A stretch of 64,000 bases of DNA, taken from contig JACEUQ010000002.1 in the NCBI GenBank assembly GCA_024998815.1, positions 696,501 through 760,500 on the forward strand, written 5' to 3'. This document shows, piece by piece, positions 52,979 through 61,932 of the stretch. Position 1 is the first letter of the stretch. Each line of letters begins with the position of its first letter. A model generated the notes under the pieces. It was not told where the DNA came from and ran no database searches. It worked only from the letters and a program-made list of their open reading frames with translations. Source of the DNA: Opitutus sp. (GTDB lineage: Bacteria; Verrucomicrobiota; Verrucomicrobiia; Opitutales; Opitutaceae). Position numbers and translations under genes: made by a program.

Positions 52979-53190
52979 GAGGGATAAAAGAATGGAGATA
53001 AGCACCCGCCACTAAGCAGGAACCTGAAGCAGCCGAGCTGCTTAAAATCAGCGAGGGCGCCGGTTTGTCGATTCTTGATTAGGGATTTGGCCGGAAACTA
53101 GCACACGCCGAGGCGGTTCAATCGATTATCCACGCCCATCGAGGGCCGAAAGAGTGCCCCCACGCGTTTGGACAATTCCCGGGGCCCCGT

Positions 53191-54537
53191 TCAGCCGCCG
53201 GAGATTTCGCGCGCCACTTGGGTAGCGTAGGCGTCGGTCATGCCGGCCACATGGTCCATCACCCGACCCAGCCACCATGCGCTTCCTCGGCCCTGATTCG
53301 CCACCACGTAGTCTTTTTCCCACGCCAGTTCGAGGCAGCGTTTATGAACAAAACTCAGCTTCTCGTAGCCGCCAGCCAGATCGCGCACCGCACGGCTGTG
53401 CACGGCGAGAATCTGCCCTAGGATATTATGCGCGCCCAGCTCCGTCGCCACCTTGGTGCGGTGGCCGAAAATCGCCTCATCATAACCCTGTTTAATCGTC
53501 GCCATGGCCTCGCGAATGTTTCCGGGGAAAGCGGCCCGCAGATCGTCGGCGCGCGCGCCCGTCATGATCGCCTCGTAATGCTCAAAAAAGGCGCCCGCCG
53601 CCGCGTCGATCAGCGTGCCGATCGCCGCCGCGCGCAACGCCGACAGCCGCCCGCCAGGGTCGCGGCCGACGATCTGCGCGAAAATCTGCCGCACGTGGCT
53701 TTCACTCAAAATACGCATCTCCACCGCATCCTCGAAATCCGAAATGCGGTAACAAATGTCGTCCGCCACCTCGGAAAGAAACGACAGCGGATGCCGCGCA
53801 ACCGTGCCGTCGGCCCGACGCAGCCCCAACCCCTCGGCCATCTGCAAAAACGCGGCTCTCTCCGAGGAGAACGCGTTGTGTTTCCCCTTGGCGGGAACCC
53901 GCGCATCGTCGGCCACCCACGGGTATTTGATCATCGCGCCCAGCGAGGCGTAAGTGAACCGGAAGTAGTCGCGCTCATTCTGGTCGCTGCGCACGACGAG
54001 GCGGAAGCTTTGAGCATTGCCCTCAAACCAGCGCCAGTCGTTGAGCACAGCATCGAGCGCGGGCTCGCGCGGCGCCGGAAAAACCGCCTCAAGGTGTTCG
54101 CCCGCCCAGCCCCGAATCGCGTACTCGCCGGCGTGGCCGAACGGCGGATTTCCCATGTCGTGGGCGAGGCAGGCCGCCTGGACAATGTAGGCGAGATCCG
54201 CCGCCGTGCGGTTGGGCGGAAGTTCACCGCGCGCGCTCAGAAACTGGGCAACCTTGGTCGCCAAAGAACGCCCCACGCTCGCCACCTCAAGCGTGTGCGT
54301 AAGCCGGTTGTGCACGTGATCGACGGAGGCAAACGGATGCACCTGGGTCTTGCCCGCCAAACGCCGAAAGGGGGCCGAAAAAATAATCCGATCATAGTCT
54401 TGCTCAAAGCGACTGCGTGAACCCTCCGCCATGGGCTTGGAGGGTTCAGGCCGGACGCCGACACCGCCGCCGTCCGCAGGTGAAATCGGCGGGCGCTGAT
54501 CCGAGAGCAAACGAATCCAATCGAAGCGAAATGACAT
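53191..54537 (-). CDS. dgt: Deoxyguanosinetriphosphate triphosphohydrolase
   Basis: A 448-residue HD-domain enzyme that hydrolyses dGTP to deoxyguanosine and triphosphate, lowering the dNTP pool. The HD motif shows in 'HNRLTHTLEVASVGR' and 'AHDMGNPPFGHAGE', with the third metal ligand in 'VADDICYRISDFEDAV'. The start at 54537 (MSFRFDWIRLLSDQRPP) agrees with the family; an ATG at 54582 would add a hydrophobic leader. It is divergent from the hydrolase gene at 54728. Confidence 0.93.
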   Translation of the reverse strand: MSFRFDWIRLLSDQRPPISPADGGGVGVRPEPSKPMAEGSRSRFEQDYDRIIFSAPFRRLAGKTQVHPFASVDHVHNRLTHTLEVASVGRSLATKVAQFLSARGELPPNRTAADLAYIVQAACLAHDMGNPPFGHAGEYAIRGWAGEHLEAVFPAPREPALDAVLNDWRWFEGNAQSFRLVVRSDQNERDYFRFTYASLGAMIKYPWVADDARVPAKGKHNAFSSERAAFLQMAEGLGLRRADGTVARHPLSFLSEVADDICYRISDFEDAVEMRILSESHVRQIFAQIVGRDPGGRLSALRAAAIGTLIDAAAGAFFEHYEAIMTGARADDLRAAFPGNIREAMATIKQGYDEAIFGHRTKVATELGAHNILGQILAVHSRAVRDLAGGYEKLSFVHKRCLELAWEKDYVVANQGRGSAWWLGRVMDHVAGMTDAYATQVAREISGG

Positions 54538-54727
54538 GGGAAAACCGAGTTCGTAAGCCGCCACAGGCGCAAGAACGAACACCGAAGACAGGGAAAACGC
54601 GCCCGATCACTTGATAAAGGAACGACTCGGAACACCGTGTTTCTGCAATCCGCCTCACTGCAGGACGGCCCGTGGATCATCCCGTTCCACCCCAACCCGC
54701 AAGCGCCCGCCGGTTGCCCCTCGCGCC

Positions 54728-55432
54728 ATGAAATACAACCCCAGCCGCGTCGCCTCCACCCCACTCGCAGGGCCAGATGAAGCCCTCCATCAGCCGGTCC
54801 AGATTCAGATCAATGAAATCATGCTGGCCGGCGAACTCACCCTCATTCCCGACTCCAAAGGCATCGTCCTGTTCGCCCACGGCAGCGGCAGCAGCCAGCA
54901 CAGTCCGCGCAACCAGCTGGTCGCCGGAGTGCTGCAGGCCTCGGGCACAAGCACGCTGTTATTCGACCTGCTCACCGCCGCCGAAGAAGAGGCCGACGAA
55001 CACGACGGCCACCTGCGCTTCGACATCAACCTACTGGCCCAACGCCTGATCGCCGCCACCCGTTGGCTAGACCAGCAACCGAGTACCCGCCGCCTCGGCA
55101 TAGGCTATTTTGGCGCCAGCACGGGCGGAGCCGCCGCATTGCTGGCAGCAGCACAACTCGGATGGGAGATAGACGCGGTTGTCTGTCGCGGAGCTCGGCC
55201 TGACTTGGCTGGGCGAGCCCTGCCGCGCGTGACCGCCCCCACCCTGCTGATCGTCGGTGGGCGCGACAACATCGTGAGGGAACTCAACCGCGATGCCCTC
55301 GACCAGTTACGGTGCAAAAAACAAATCATCGTCGTACCTGGAGCCACCCACCTGTTCGAAGAGCAGGGTGCGCTGGAAGAAGTCGCCGCACTCTCCGCTG
55401 GTTGGTTCCGTCAATATCTGCAGCCACGCTAA
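54728..55432 (+). CDS. Dienelactone hydrolase-like alpha/beta hydrolase
   Basis: A 234-residue alpha/beta hydrolase. The start at 54728 gives 'MKYNPSRVASTPLAGPDE'; an ATG at 54611 adds a Cys/Arg-rich leader. The oxyanion region is 'IVLFAHGSGSSQHSPRN', the nucleophile lies in 'IGYFGASTGGAAALLAA', an acid in 'LLIVGGRDNIVREL', and the His in 'VPGATHLFEEQG'. The pattern is like a dienelactone hydrolase or a phosphoribosyltransferase-linked hydrolase. Substrate unknown. Confidence 0.85.
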   Translation: MKYNPSRVASTPLAGPDEALHQPVQIQINEIMLAGELTLIPDSKGIVLFAHGSGSSQHSPRNQLVAGVLQASGTSTLLFDLLTAAEEEADEHDGHLRFDINLLAQRLIAATRWLDQQPSTRRLGIGYFGASTGGAAALLAAAQLGWEIDAVVCRGARPDLAGRALPRVTAPTLLIVGGRDNIVRELNRDALDQLRCKKQIIVVPGATHLFEEQGALEEVAALSAGWFRQYLQPR

Positions 55433-55464
55433 CACTAATTAGCTTTAAGGTGAGGGTTACGGCA

Positions 55465-55490
55465 TCCTTGAGCTCACGCTCAAAGCCACA
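55465..55490. repeat. Half of a family B palindrome next to the IS21 end
   Basis: TCCTTGAGCTCACGCTCAAA followed by GCCACA is one arm of family B. The second arm is not found on the other side of the IS21-like element, so the copy is broken. Confidence 0.8.
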
Positions 55491-55502
55491 TGCTTCGCGG
55501 AC

Positions 55503-55542
55503 TGTGAGCGGCGAGCGGGAAAGCGTCTATTTCTGGCGGTTA
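55503..55542. repeat. Left terminal inverted repeat of the IS21-like element
   Basis: TGTGAGCGGCGAGCGGGAAA followed by GCGTCTATTTCTGGCGGTTA. It pairs with 58845-58884, with seven differences in the middle part. Confidence 0.9.
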
Positions 55543-55694
55543 GGAATGCACTTCTTCTTCGGTGGATCTTCTTCCCCTTAAAAAGAGTAATACTCTTCTT
55601 CCGTGGGTGGGTTTTCTTCCCTGTCCGGCTGGGGATATGAGGGGTGCGAATGGGTGGAGATTGAACCGGCGGGACGCTTGGCGGATGCACAGCG

Positions 55695-56252
55695 ATGCAT
55701 CCAACCGGTTCACGCAAGTGTTTGCACTGTGCCGATTTCTTTCTGCCCGACGCGCATAACCGCGAGCGTCAGCGCTACTGCGGGAAGCCGGGATGCCGAC
55801 GGGCGAGCCGGGCGGCCAGTCAGGCCAAATGGTTGGCGAAGCCGGAGAACCTCGACCACTGGAAAGGCCCAGAAAATGTCCAACGGGTGCAGGAGTGGCG
55901 GAAGGCCAATCCGGGGTACTCAAGGCGGAGGGGGCCGCGACGGCGGGTGGCGTTACAAGACATCCCAACTACGCAATCCGTTGTGCACCAGCCTAAAGCC
56001 GAGCCGGTCGCCGAGGTGGCGTTACCGAATCCCTGCGTGCCGTTACAAGACAGATGGGAGTCGCAAAACCCTGTGCTCGTGGGGCTTATCGCGCAGTTCG
56101 CCGGAGTGACGTTACAAGAGGACCTCGAACCCATGCTGCGACACCTGCAATCCCGGGGGCGGGTGATCCTGGGCATCGACGTCCAGCCGCCCGATTATGC
56201 AAAAACAACCGATCGATCGCGAACAACTCCGGCGCACGCCGGCCCAGTTTAG
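55695..56252 (+). CDS. IS21-associated zinc-finger-like protein
   Basis: A 185-residue protein. The N-terminus has four cysteines in 'CLHCADFFLPDAHNRERQRY' followed by CGKPGC, a likely zinc-binding knuckle, then a basic stretch 'CRRASRAASQAKWLAKPENL'. The C-terminal half is helix-rich ('LVGLIAQFAGVTLQEDLEPM'). It overlaps the next gene by 56 bases and is inside the IS21 ends. I recall similar genes next to IS21-type pairs in Planctomycetota and Verrucomicrobiota, without a known role. Its function is unknown. Confidence 0.7.
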   Translation: MHPTGSRKCLHCADFFLPDAHNRERQRYCGKPGCRRASRAASQAKWLAKPENLDHWKGPENVQRVQEWRKANPGYSRRRGPRRRVALQDIPTTQSVVHQPKAEPVAEVALPNPCVPLQDRWESQNPVLVGLIAQFAGVTLQEDLEPMLRHLQSRGRVILGIDVQPPDYAKTTDRSRTTPAHAGPV

Positions 56253-56556
56253 CTGGCTGGACCACCGGCTGGTGCGGGGCAATTACCTGGGGCGGGCCAG
56301 TGCCCCCGCCTGGGGCCTCTATCTGGTCCTGGTCACCGTGGGCGACGCCGACGGGCTGAGTTACTACGCCACGCGCACCCTGGCCCGGCTGCTCACGCTC
56401 AGCGAGGACGGCCTGGTCGAGGCGCGCCGGCAGTTAATCGAGGCCGGGGTGATCGCCTACGCCGCGCCACTTTACCAGGTGCTCTCCTTGGACCAGGGCA
56501 GGCCAACGCACACGCTGGCGGTAACGCCGTCGCCGAGCCGGGAGGTGGGGGCGTGA
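56197..56556 (+). CDS. Small IS21-associated protein, possibly winged-helix
   Basis: A 119-residue protein, beginning 'MQKQPIDREQLRRTPAQFSW'. The middle 'SYYATRTLARLLTLSEDGLV' and 'EARRQLIEAGVIAYAAPLYQ' have the rhythm of a winged helix-turn-helix. It overlaps the upstream gene and its stop overlaps the istA start (GTGA at 56553). It lies inside the IS21 element. It may regulate transposition or take part in target choice; no function can be given. Confidence 0.65.
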   Translation: MQKQPIDREQLRRTPAQFSWLDHRLVRGNYLGRASAPAWGLYLVLVTVGDADGLSYYATRTLARLLTLSEDGLVEARRQLIEAGVIAYAAPLYQVLSLDQGRPTHTLAVTPSPSREVGA

Positions 56557-58019
56557 TCAATTACGAACTGTATTGCCGGATAAAACAGGCGGAGGCGGCC
56601 GGACACAGTGCGCCGCAAATCGCCCGCTCGCTCCAGTTGCACGTGCAGACGGTGAGGCGCTGGCAGGCGCAGGAAAAGTACGCGCGCAGCCAGGCCGCGC
56701 AGGTGCCTAGGCCAAGCAAGCTCGACGTGCACAAGCCGGCGATCGCGCGGTGGCTGGAGGCCCATCCGTTCACCGCCATGCAGCTCTGGCAAAAGGTGCG
56801 CGAGCGGGGGTACACGGGCGGGTATTCAATTTTGAAAGACTACGTGCGGCGGGTGCGGCCGCGGAACCTGGAGGCGTTTCTTACCCTCAAGTTCGCCCCC
56901 GGCCAGACCGCGCAGGTGGACTGGGGCAGCTTTGGCTCGGTGGAGGTGGACGGCACCCGGCGGGCTTTAAGTTTTTTCGTCATGGTTTTGGGGTACAGCC
57001 GGTTCCTGCATGTGGAATTTACCCTCGGGCAGGGCCAGGAGTGGTGGCTGGGCTGTCACCGGCGCGCCTTTGAAAAACTCGGCGGGGTGCCGCGCGAGGT
57101 GATGGTGGACAACTGCAAGACGGCCGTCCTCTCGCATGTGCCCGGGACCGACCCGGTGTACAACGCCCAGTACCTGGACTTTGCCCGGCACTACGGGTTT
57201 ACGATAAAAGCGTGCGGGCCGGGGCATCCGCAGTCCAAGGGCATGGTGGAAAACGCGGTGGGTTACGTGAAAAAAAGCTTCCTTGGCGGGAGGCAGATGA
57301 ATGGGTTTACCGAGCTGGGGCCGGCCGCCAGCTTGTGGCTGGAAACGGTGGCCAACGTGCGCGTTCACGCTGAAACCCAGGGCCGGCCGGTGGACCGGCT
57401 GCCCGAGGAGCGCGCTGCGCTCCTGCCGCTTAACCCGGTGGCCAGTCCGGCGGTGCGCACCTTAAGCGTGCGGGCGTCGCGGCGGTGCCGGGTGAGTATC
57501 GAAACGAACCGCTACTCGGTGCCCACGAAGTTTGCCGGGGCGCTACTCACCGCGCAGATCGAGGGGGCGCAGGTGAGGTTTTTTGCGGAACGCACCCTGG
57601 TGGCCGAGCACGCCCGCAGTTTTGCCCGCCGCGCCGATGTGGAAAACCCCGAGCATGTGCGCGAACTCGAGGAGCGCAAACGGCAGGGGGCGCGGCAGCG
57701 CCTGCGGCTACGGTTTTTGGAACTGAGCCCGGCGGCACCCGCCTACCAACGGGGGCTGGAGGAGCGCCGGCTCAACGCGGGACACCACCTGGCGACTATC
57801 GTGGGTTTGGTGGCCCTGTATGGAACGGATGCAGTCGGCCGGGCGATCGAAAGCGCCCATGAACTCGGCGCCTACTCCAGCGATTACATCCTCAACTTGC
57901 TCGAACAACGCGCGCGGGCCTTGCCGCAAGCCGGGCCGATCCACCTCACCCGCGCCGACGCGTTGGCCGCACTGGAACTCGAACTACGGCCCCCGGATTT
58001 AAGCCCCTATACCCAATGA
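56553..58019 (+). CDS. istA: IS21-family transposase IstA
   Basis: A 488-residue transposase. An N-terminal helix-turn-helix reads 'AAGHSAPQIARSLQLHVQTV'. The catalytic domain has Asp in 'TAQVDWGSFGSVEVDG', Asp in 'EVMVDNCKTAVL', and Glu in 'GMVENAVGYVKKSFL', with 'GPGHPQSKG' before it. The C-terminal part has the DNA-binding 'VSIETNRYSVPTKFAGAL' stretch. The GTG start is set by the overlap with the previous gene. It is coupled to istB by ATGA. Confidence 0.95.
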   Translation: MINYELYCRIKQAEAAGHSAPQIARSLQLHVQTVRRWQAQEKYARSQAAQVPRPSKLDVHKPAIARWLEAHPFTAMQLWQKVRERGYTGGYSILKDYVRRVRPRNLEAFLTLKFAPGQTAQVDWGSFGSVEVDGTRRALSFFVMVLGYSRFLHVEFTLGQGQEWWLGCHRRAFEKLGGVPREVMVDNCKTAVLSHVPGTDPVYNAQYLDFARHYGFTIKACGPGHPQSKGMVENAVGYVKKSFLGGRQMNGFTELGPAASLWLETVANVRVHAETQGRPVDRLPEERAALLPLNPVASPAVRTLSVRASRRCRVSIETNRYSVPTKFAGALLTAQIEGAQVRFFAERTLVAEHARSFARRADVENPEHVRELEERKRQGARQRLRLRFLELSPAAPAYQRGLEERRLNAGHHLATIVGLVALYGTDAVGRAIESAHELGAYSSDYILNLLEQRARALPQAGPIHLTRADALAALELELRPPDLSPYTQ

Positions 58020-58783
58020 AAACAGAACCCGAAAAACCCGATTTATTAAAAGACCAGCTCAAGTATCTGAAACTCGGTTACCTGTTGCGTCACCACGGCG
58101 AACTGACCGCCGAGGCGGCCAAGGCGCGCTGTTCGCACGCCGAATTTTTACGCCGACTGGTGCAGGCCGAGACCCAGGATCGCCAGATCCGGGCGCTGGA
58201 GCGGCGCATCCAGGCAGCGCGCTTCCCGGTCAAGAAAACCGTCGACCAGTTCCAGTGGGACTGGCCCAAGGAGTTGAACGAAGCGCAGGTACGCCACCTC
58301 TTCGAACTGGGCTTTGTGAAGGAGCGCACCAACGTGGTGTTTTGCGGTGGTGTGGGGCTCGGTAAAACACACCTCGCGAGCGCGTTGGGCTACGCGGCCT
58401 GCCAGGCGGGTTACACGGTGCTGTTTACGACGGCGGTGGACGCGATCAACGCCCTGGTCACCGCCCAGTCCCTGCACCGGTTGCAAGCCGAGTTGAAGCG
58501 TTACATGACCCCTGCGGTGCTCGTGCTCGATGAGGTCGGCTACCTGCCGCTCGACAAGTCGGGGGCCGACCTGCTCTTCCAGATCGTCAGCCAACGCTAC
58601 GAACGCGGCTCGCTGATCGTCACCACCAACAAGGCCTACAAACACTGGGCAGGGATCTTTAACAACGACGCTGGCATCACCGCGGCGATCCTGGACCGCC
58701 TGCTGCACCGGGCCCAGACCGTCGTCATCGAGGGCAAATCCTACCGCATGAAAGACCGCCTGGCCGACGAACCTGCAAGCTGA
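58016..58783 (+). CDS. istB: IS21-family helper ATPase IstB
   Basis: A 255-residue AAA+ ATPase that controls target choice by IstA. It has Walker A 'GGVGLGKTHLASALGYAA' and Walker B 'AVLVLDEVGYLPLDKSGADL', the DnaC-like pattern with 'LFQIVSQRYERGSLIVTTNK'. The length is standard. It overlaps istA by four bases and lies 60 bases before the right inverted repeat. Confidence 0.96.
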   Translation: MKTEPEKPDLLKDQLKYLKLGYLLRHHGELTAEAAKARCSHAEFLRRLVQAETQDRQIRALERRIQAARFPVKKTVDQFQWDWPKELNEAQVRHLFELGFVKERTNVVFCGGVGLGKTHLASALGYAACQAGYTVLFTTAVDAINALVTAQSLHRLQAELKRYMTPAVLVLDEVGYLPLDKSGADLLFQIVSQRYERGSLIVTTNKAYKHWAGIFNNDAGITAAILDRLLHRAQTVVIEGKSYRMKDRLADEPAS

Positions 58784-58844
58784 CCGGGCCTGATGATCGG
58801 CCCCTGGCGGGGCCGGTCATCGGCTTTTACGACAGGTGATTTTG

Positions 58845-58884
58845 TAACCGCCAGAAATAGACGGTGTTCGCGCCGCCGCTCACA
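58845..58884. repeat. Right terminal inverted repeat of the IS21-like element
   Basis: TAACCGCCAGAAATAGACGG ... GCCGCCGCTCACA, the inverse of 55503-55542 with seven differences. Confidence 0.9.
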
Positions 58885-59016
58885 TGCAGGCCGCATCAGT
58901 TGAGCCCCTGACGACGGGGTCCAGCATTTTATAACCACAAAAATCGGGTTCTGACCCGAACGCCGTACCGAGATAAATTTACCGGCACGTTCTCTCTCCA
59001 CCTAGCGCCGGAATCG

Positions 59017-60663
59017 TCACCGTGCCCGTTTTGTCCCGTGGGTTAGCGCGTTAAAACCTGTTACTAGCTGCTGGATCGACTGACTCTGATTCGCCATCTC
59101 CTGCCCCACCTTGCTGGTTTCATCGGCAAGGGATGCATGCGACTGGGTGGACTGGTCCATCTGGTGGACCACGGTATTGAGCTGTTCGATTCCCTTGGCC
59201 ATTTCGTCCGTGGCCGAGCTGATTTCGGTCACTAGGTCATGGATTTTACGACTGGAGAGTTTGTTGTGATTGACGATCGTGGCGACGCTTCCGACCTGAT
59301 TCACCACCACGTTAATGGAAGACACGGAGGTCTCGATCAGTCCTGCGGTTGCGCGCGCCGCTTCCCCGGCTTGCTTGGCCAAATTGCCGACTTCATCGGC
59401 GACCACGGAAAAGCCCCTGCCGGCTTCTCCGGCGCGGGCAGCTTCGACCGCCGCATTGAGCGCGAGCAGATTTGTTTTGAAGGCGATCGCATCGATGCTT
59501 TTGACGATTTTAACCGTCTGGTCGGCGGTGGCTTTGATCTGCTGGATGGCTTGGCTCAGTGCGTCCACGGCATGGGCGCCCTTCTCGTTCGATTCCAGTC
59601 CTTCAGCGGTGATCACGGCCGCGGTGATGGTGTTGGTGGCGGTCCGTTTAACCATCGACGACATCTGGGTGATGCTGGCGGCGGTTTCTTCTAGGGCGGC
59701 GGCCGACTGAGAGGTGGCAGCCGCCAAGGTTTCGCCGCCCGCAGTCAAGCGCCCAGAGGATTCAACGGCATTCTTGGCGCAGTCGGTGAGTTGCGCCACC
59801 AGCAGACTGAGCCGACGGGAAATTTTCCGCGAATAAACGGCGGCGGTCAGCAACCCAAGAATGACACAGGAGCCGAGGGCGAAAAACGACACGCGGATGA
59901 CGCGATCATTGGCGGCGACCATCCCTGAAAACGAGTCACCGCTCGCCTCCAACTTGGTGCGCGACACGTCCATGGCCGCGCCGGCTTCGGTGATGGTTTT
60001 GCCCAGTTCGCCAATCTGCCGGTTGATGGCCGCATCCTGCTCCTGTTTGGCGAGCACGAGGGCGGACATCTCGGCGCAGATTGCACTCAAGCGATCACTC
60101 AGGGTGAGCGCCTTCGCTTTTGCCTTGGTGAAATTTGCATTCCCGAGCACCCGGTCGTCGCCGAGGAAGGCATCCGAGGCGGCGGTGATGTTTTGACCGC
60201 AGGCATCGATGGCTGCGGGCATATTGGCGAGCTCCCACTTCGGCTCCGCCACCTTGAGCAGGGCGGCCATGATTTTGTCCAACCGCTTGCGGGTCGTACC
60301 GGCCTTGCGCTCGGACTCGGCCGATTGGCTCAAGGCGATCTCGGTTAGCCAAAAGTTCAGTTGCACAAACTCCCTATCCAGCTCCATCGCTAATTGGCGT
60401 TTGGTGAGGGCCTGAGCGATCGCGGCTGAAAGTTTTTCGCGTTGCTCGAGTAACACGCTCTGCTGCTGCACGAGCTTGGCCTGCGCCAGGATGGAGTGCG
60501 CTTGTTGCTGTACGTTGTCGTTTTGGCTGGTGACCAGTGAGCGGACCAGCGTGCCGTTGTGGTACATGGTCCACAGCACGGCGCCCCCGACCCCGGCCAC
60601 GGCGGCGATGACCAGCGCGAACATGAGCAGGATACTGACCGTGAGGGAAAGACGTTTAAGCAT
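59017..60663 (-). CDS. Methyl-accepting chemotaxis protein
   Basis: A 548-residue chemoreceptor. A first membrane helix lies at about 7-32, a periplasmic helical domain at about 33-255, and a second helix at about 258-280 ('[20 protein letters not shown]'). Then comes a cytoplasmic coiled coil with the signalling tip '[20 protein letters not shown]'. No typical HAMP sequence is seen. The start at 60663 gives the membrane leader; an ATG at 60735 would add 24 residues. It lies 84 bases after the tandem sensory-domain gene and may be its partner. The periplasmic domain has no family I recognise. Confidence 0.93.
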   Translation of the reverse strand: MLKRLSLTVSILLMFALVIAAVAGVGGAVLWTMYHNGTLVRSLVTSQNDNVQQQAHSILAQAKLVQQQSVLLEQREKLSAAIAQALTKRQLAMELDREFVQLNFWLTEIALSQSAESERKAGTTRKRLDKIMAALLKVAEPKWELANMPAAIDACGQNITAASDAFLGDDRVLGNANFTKAKAKALTLSDRLSAICAEMSALVLAKQEQDAAINRQIGELGKTITEAGAAMDVSRTKLEASGDSFSGMVAANDRVIRVSFFALGSCVILGLLTAAVYSRKISRRLSLLVAQLTDCAKNAVESSGRLTAGGETLAAATSQSAAALEETAASITQMSSMVKRTATNTITAAVITAEGLESNEKGAHAVDALSQAIQQIKATADQTVKIVKSIDAIAFKTNLLALNAAVEAARAGEAGRGFSVVADEVGNLAKQAGEAARATAGLIETSVSSINVVVNQVGSVATIVNHNKLSSRKIHDLVTEISSATDEMAKGIEQLNTVVHQMDQSTQSHASLADETSKVGQEMANQSQSIQQLVTGFNALTHGTKRAR

Positions 60664-60747
60664 GGGTAGTTTTTCCCGTGAAAACTGGGCGTGTAAAAGG
60701 GCTGCTGACGGGAGGCGGTGCCTATTCAAGAGCACGCCTCCTGCACG

Positions 60748-61905
60748 TTATTTTTTAGCAGCTAAGAGCGCATCGACCTGCGCCTGGACTTGGTTGTACA
60801 TGGCGGTCGAAGCAGCCACCAGTGAGTCGATGTGTTTACGGTGCTCGTCGTAGAAGGGTAACAACTCTTGGCGGGCCACTTTTTTAGCGTCTTCCACTGC
60901 ACCCTTGGCGATGGCAGGCAGGAACGTGTCGTTACGGATGGCGAAAAACTTCAGCGCTGGTTCGTAGGACGCCTTGAGGGTCAAATCCTTGATCGCCTGC
61001 GCAGCGGGTGAGTCGGCCGCTAGATCAGTTGTCCAGAAGGCGATGCGTTCTTTGTATCCGGCCATCTCGCCTTTGGCGCTATCGCCGGCCTCGAGTTGGC
61101 GACCGTACTCGACCAGGCCGTCGAGCACGGCTTTATCGTTGGTATCGATGGTGCCGTCAGCCATAGCGATTTCGGTTTCATCGATCTGCTGTAACACCGT
61201 GAGGTAGGATTCGATAATGTAGGCGGGTGGCGGCAAGATATCCGCAACCAAATCCTTCATCTGGATAACCTTATTATACAGATCGCCCTTGATTTGAATG
61301 CTGGCAAAGGAGGCGTTTTTCGCTGAGTCGGCAAGCAGGTCGGAAACGTCCTTTTCGATCTTCTCGTTGACCCGACGGGAGCGGCTTACAACGGCATCGA
61401 TGCTGGCGCGGTGTTCGACATAAAGCGGTTTCAGGCCCGTCCGCACCAATTCCTTGGCGGCCTTCACATCGCCCGCCTTGATCAGCGGCGTGAACTTGCT
61501 GTCGCGCAGATCAAAAAACTGAGTAGCCGGTTCCACCGACTTCACCACCAGCAGTTTTTTAACTAATTTTTCGTCTGCCGAGGTTCCCGTCAGCTCCTTT
61601 TTCCATACCTCGATGCGCTCGAAGTAGCCCGGGAAGACGCCGGGCGAGCCGTCCTTCAACTTGACGCCATAGTCGATCATGGCGTCGATCACCTTCATTT
61701 CGGCGGCATCAATTTTGCCGTCGGCCATTGCCGTTTCTGCCGTATCAACCAAGCGCAGAACCGTCAGGTAGGATTCGATGATATAGGCGGGCGGCGGCAG
61801 GATGTCGGCGATCAGGTCCTTTTGCTGAACCAGTTTTTTGTAATAGGAGCCGTTGATGACGAGCTCCTTTTCTTGCACGGTCAGCTCCGCTGCCGAGAGC
61901 GGCAA
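60748..61905 (-). CDS. Tandem chemoreceptor-type sensory-domain protein, signal peptide frameshifted
   Basis: The open frame encodes 385 residues with two similar halves, each opening 'YYKKLVQQKDLIADILPPPA' or 'LYNKVIQMKDLVADILPPPA', then YIIESYLTVL. Such 'ILPPP-YIIESYL' sequences are known from the sensory part of methyl-accepting proteins. There is no membrane helix, HAMP or signalling domain. The only start in frame is a TTG (61905). Upstream, ATG 61984 encodes a good signal peptide, but in another frame; removing one T from the T7 run at 61926-61932 joins the two. It is in one strand with the chemoreceptor gene that follows. Confidence 0.75.
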   Translation of the reverse strand: MPLSAAELTVQEKELVINGSYYKKLVQQKDLIADILPPPAYIIESYLTVLRLVDTAETAMADGKIDAAEMKVIDAMIDYGVKLKDGSPGVFPGYFERIEVWKKELTGTSADEKLVKKLLVVKSVEPATQFFDLRDSKFTPLIKAGDVKAAKELVRTGLKPLYVEHRASIDAVVSRSRRVNEKIEKDVSDLLADSAKNASFASIQIKGDLYNKVIQMKDLVADILPPPAYIIESYLTVLQQIDETEIAMADGTIDTNDKAVLDGLVEYGRQLEAGDSAKGEMAGYKERIAFWTTDLAADSPAAQAIKDLTLKASYEPALKFFAIRNDTFLPAIAKGAVEDAKKVARQELLPFYDEHRKHIDSLVAASTAMYNQVQAQVDALLAAKK

Positions 61906-61925
61906 ACCAGTGCCAAGCGTAAGCG

Positions 61926-61932
61926 AAAAAAA
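61926..61932 (-). other. T7 run: frameshift point in the signal peptide of the sensory protein
   Basis: On the plus strand seven A; on the coding strand seven T. With six T, ATG 61984 reads MITALLNRLSPGIIPVALF and continues SLTLGTGLPLSAAE, a complete signal peptide, into the sensory protein. With seven T the leader goes out of frame. This could be a sequencing error, a mutation, slippage phase variation, or programmed slippage. Confidence 0.8.

Larger units (their letters stand above)
55503..58884. mobile_element. Complete IS21-like element with two accessory genes
   Basis: A 3.38-kb element bounded by imperfect 40-base inverted repeats, 55503-55542 and 58845-58884 (TGTGAGCGGC ... GCCGCTCACA, about 33 of 40 matching). 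TG/CA ends are the IS21 rule. Inside, in order on the plus strand, are an accessory zinc-finger-like gene, an accessory small gene, istA and istB, with overlaps at each junction. I could not recognise a target-site duplication. All four genes are intact, so it may be active. Confidence 0.9.

Noticed and set aside
53428-54420. A 330-codon plus-strand frame opposite dgt
   Set aside because: Arg/Gln/His-rich shadow of the dGTPase, whose HD motifs are clear on the other strand.
55503-58884. Prophage or larger genomic island
   Set aside because: Only the four IS21-type genes lie between the inverted repeats; no integrase, structural phage gene or tRNA site was seen.
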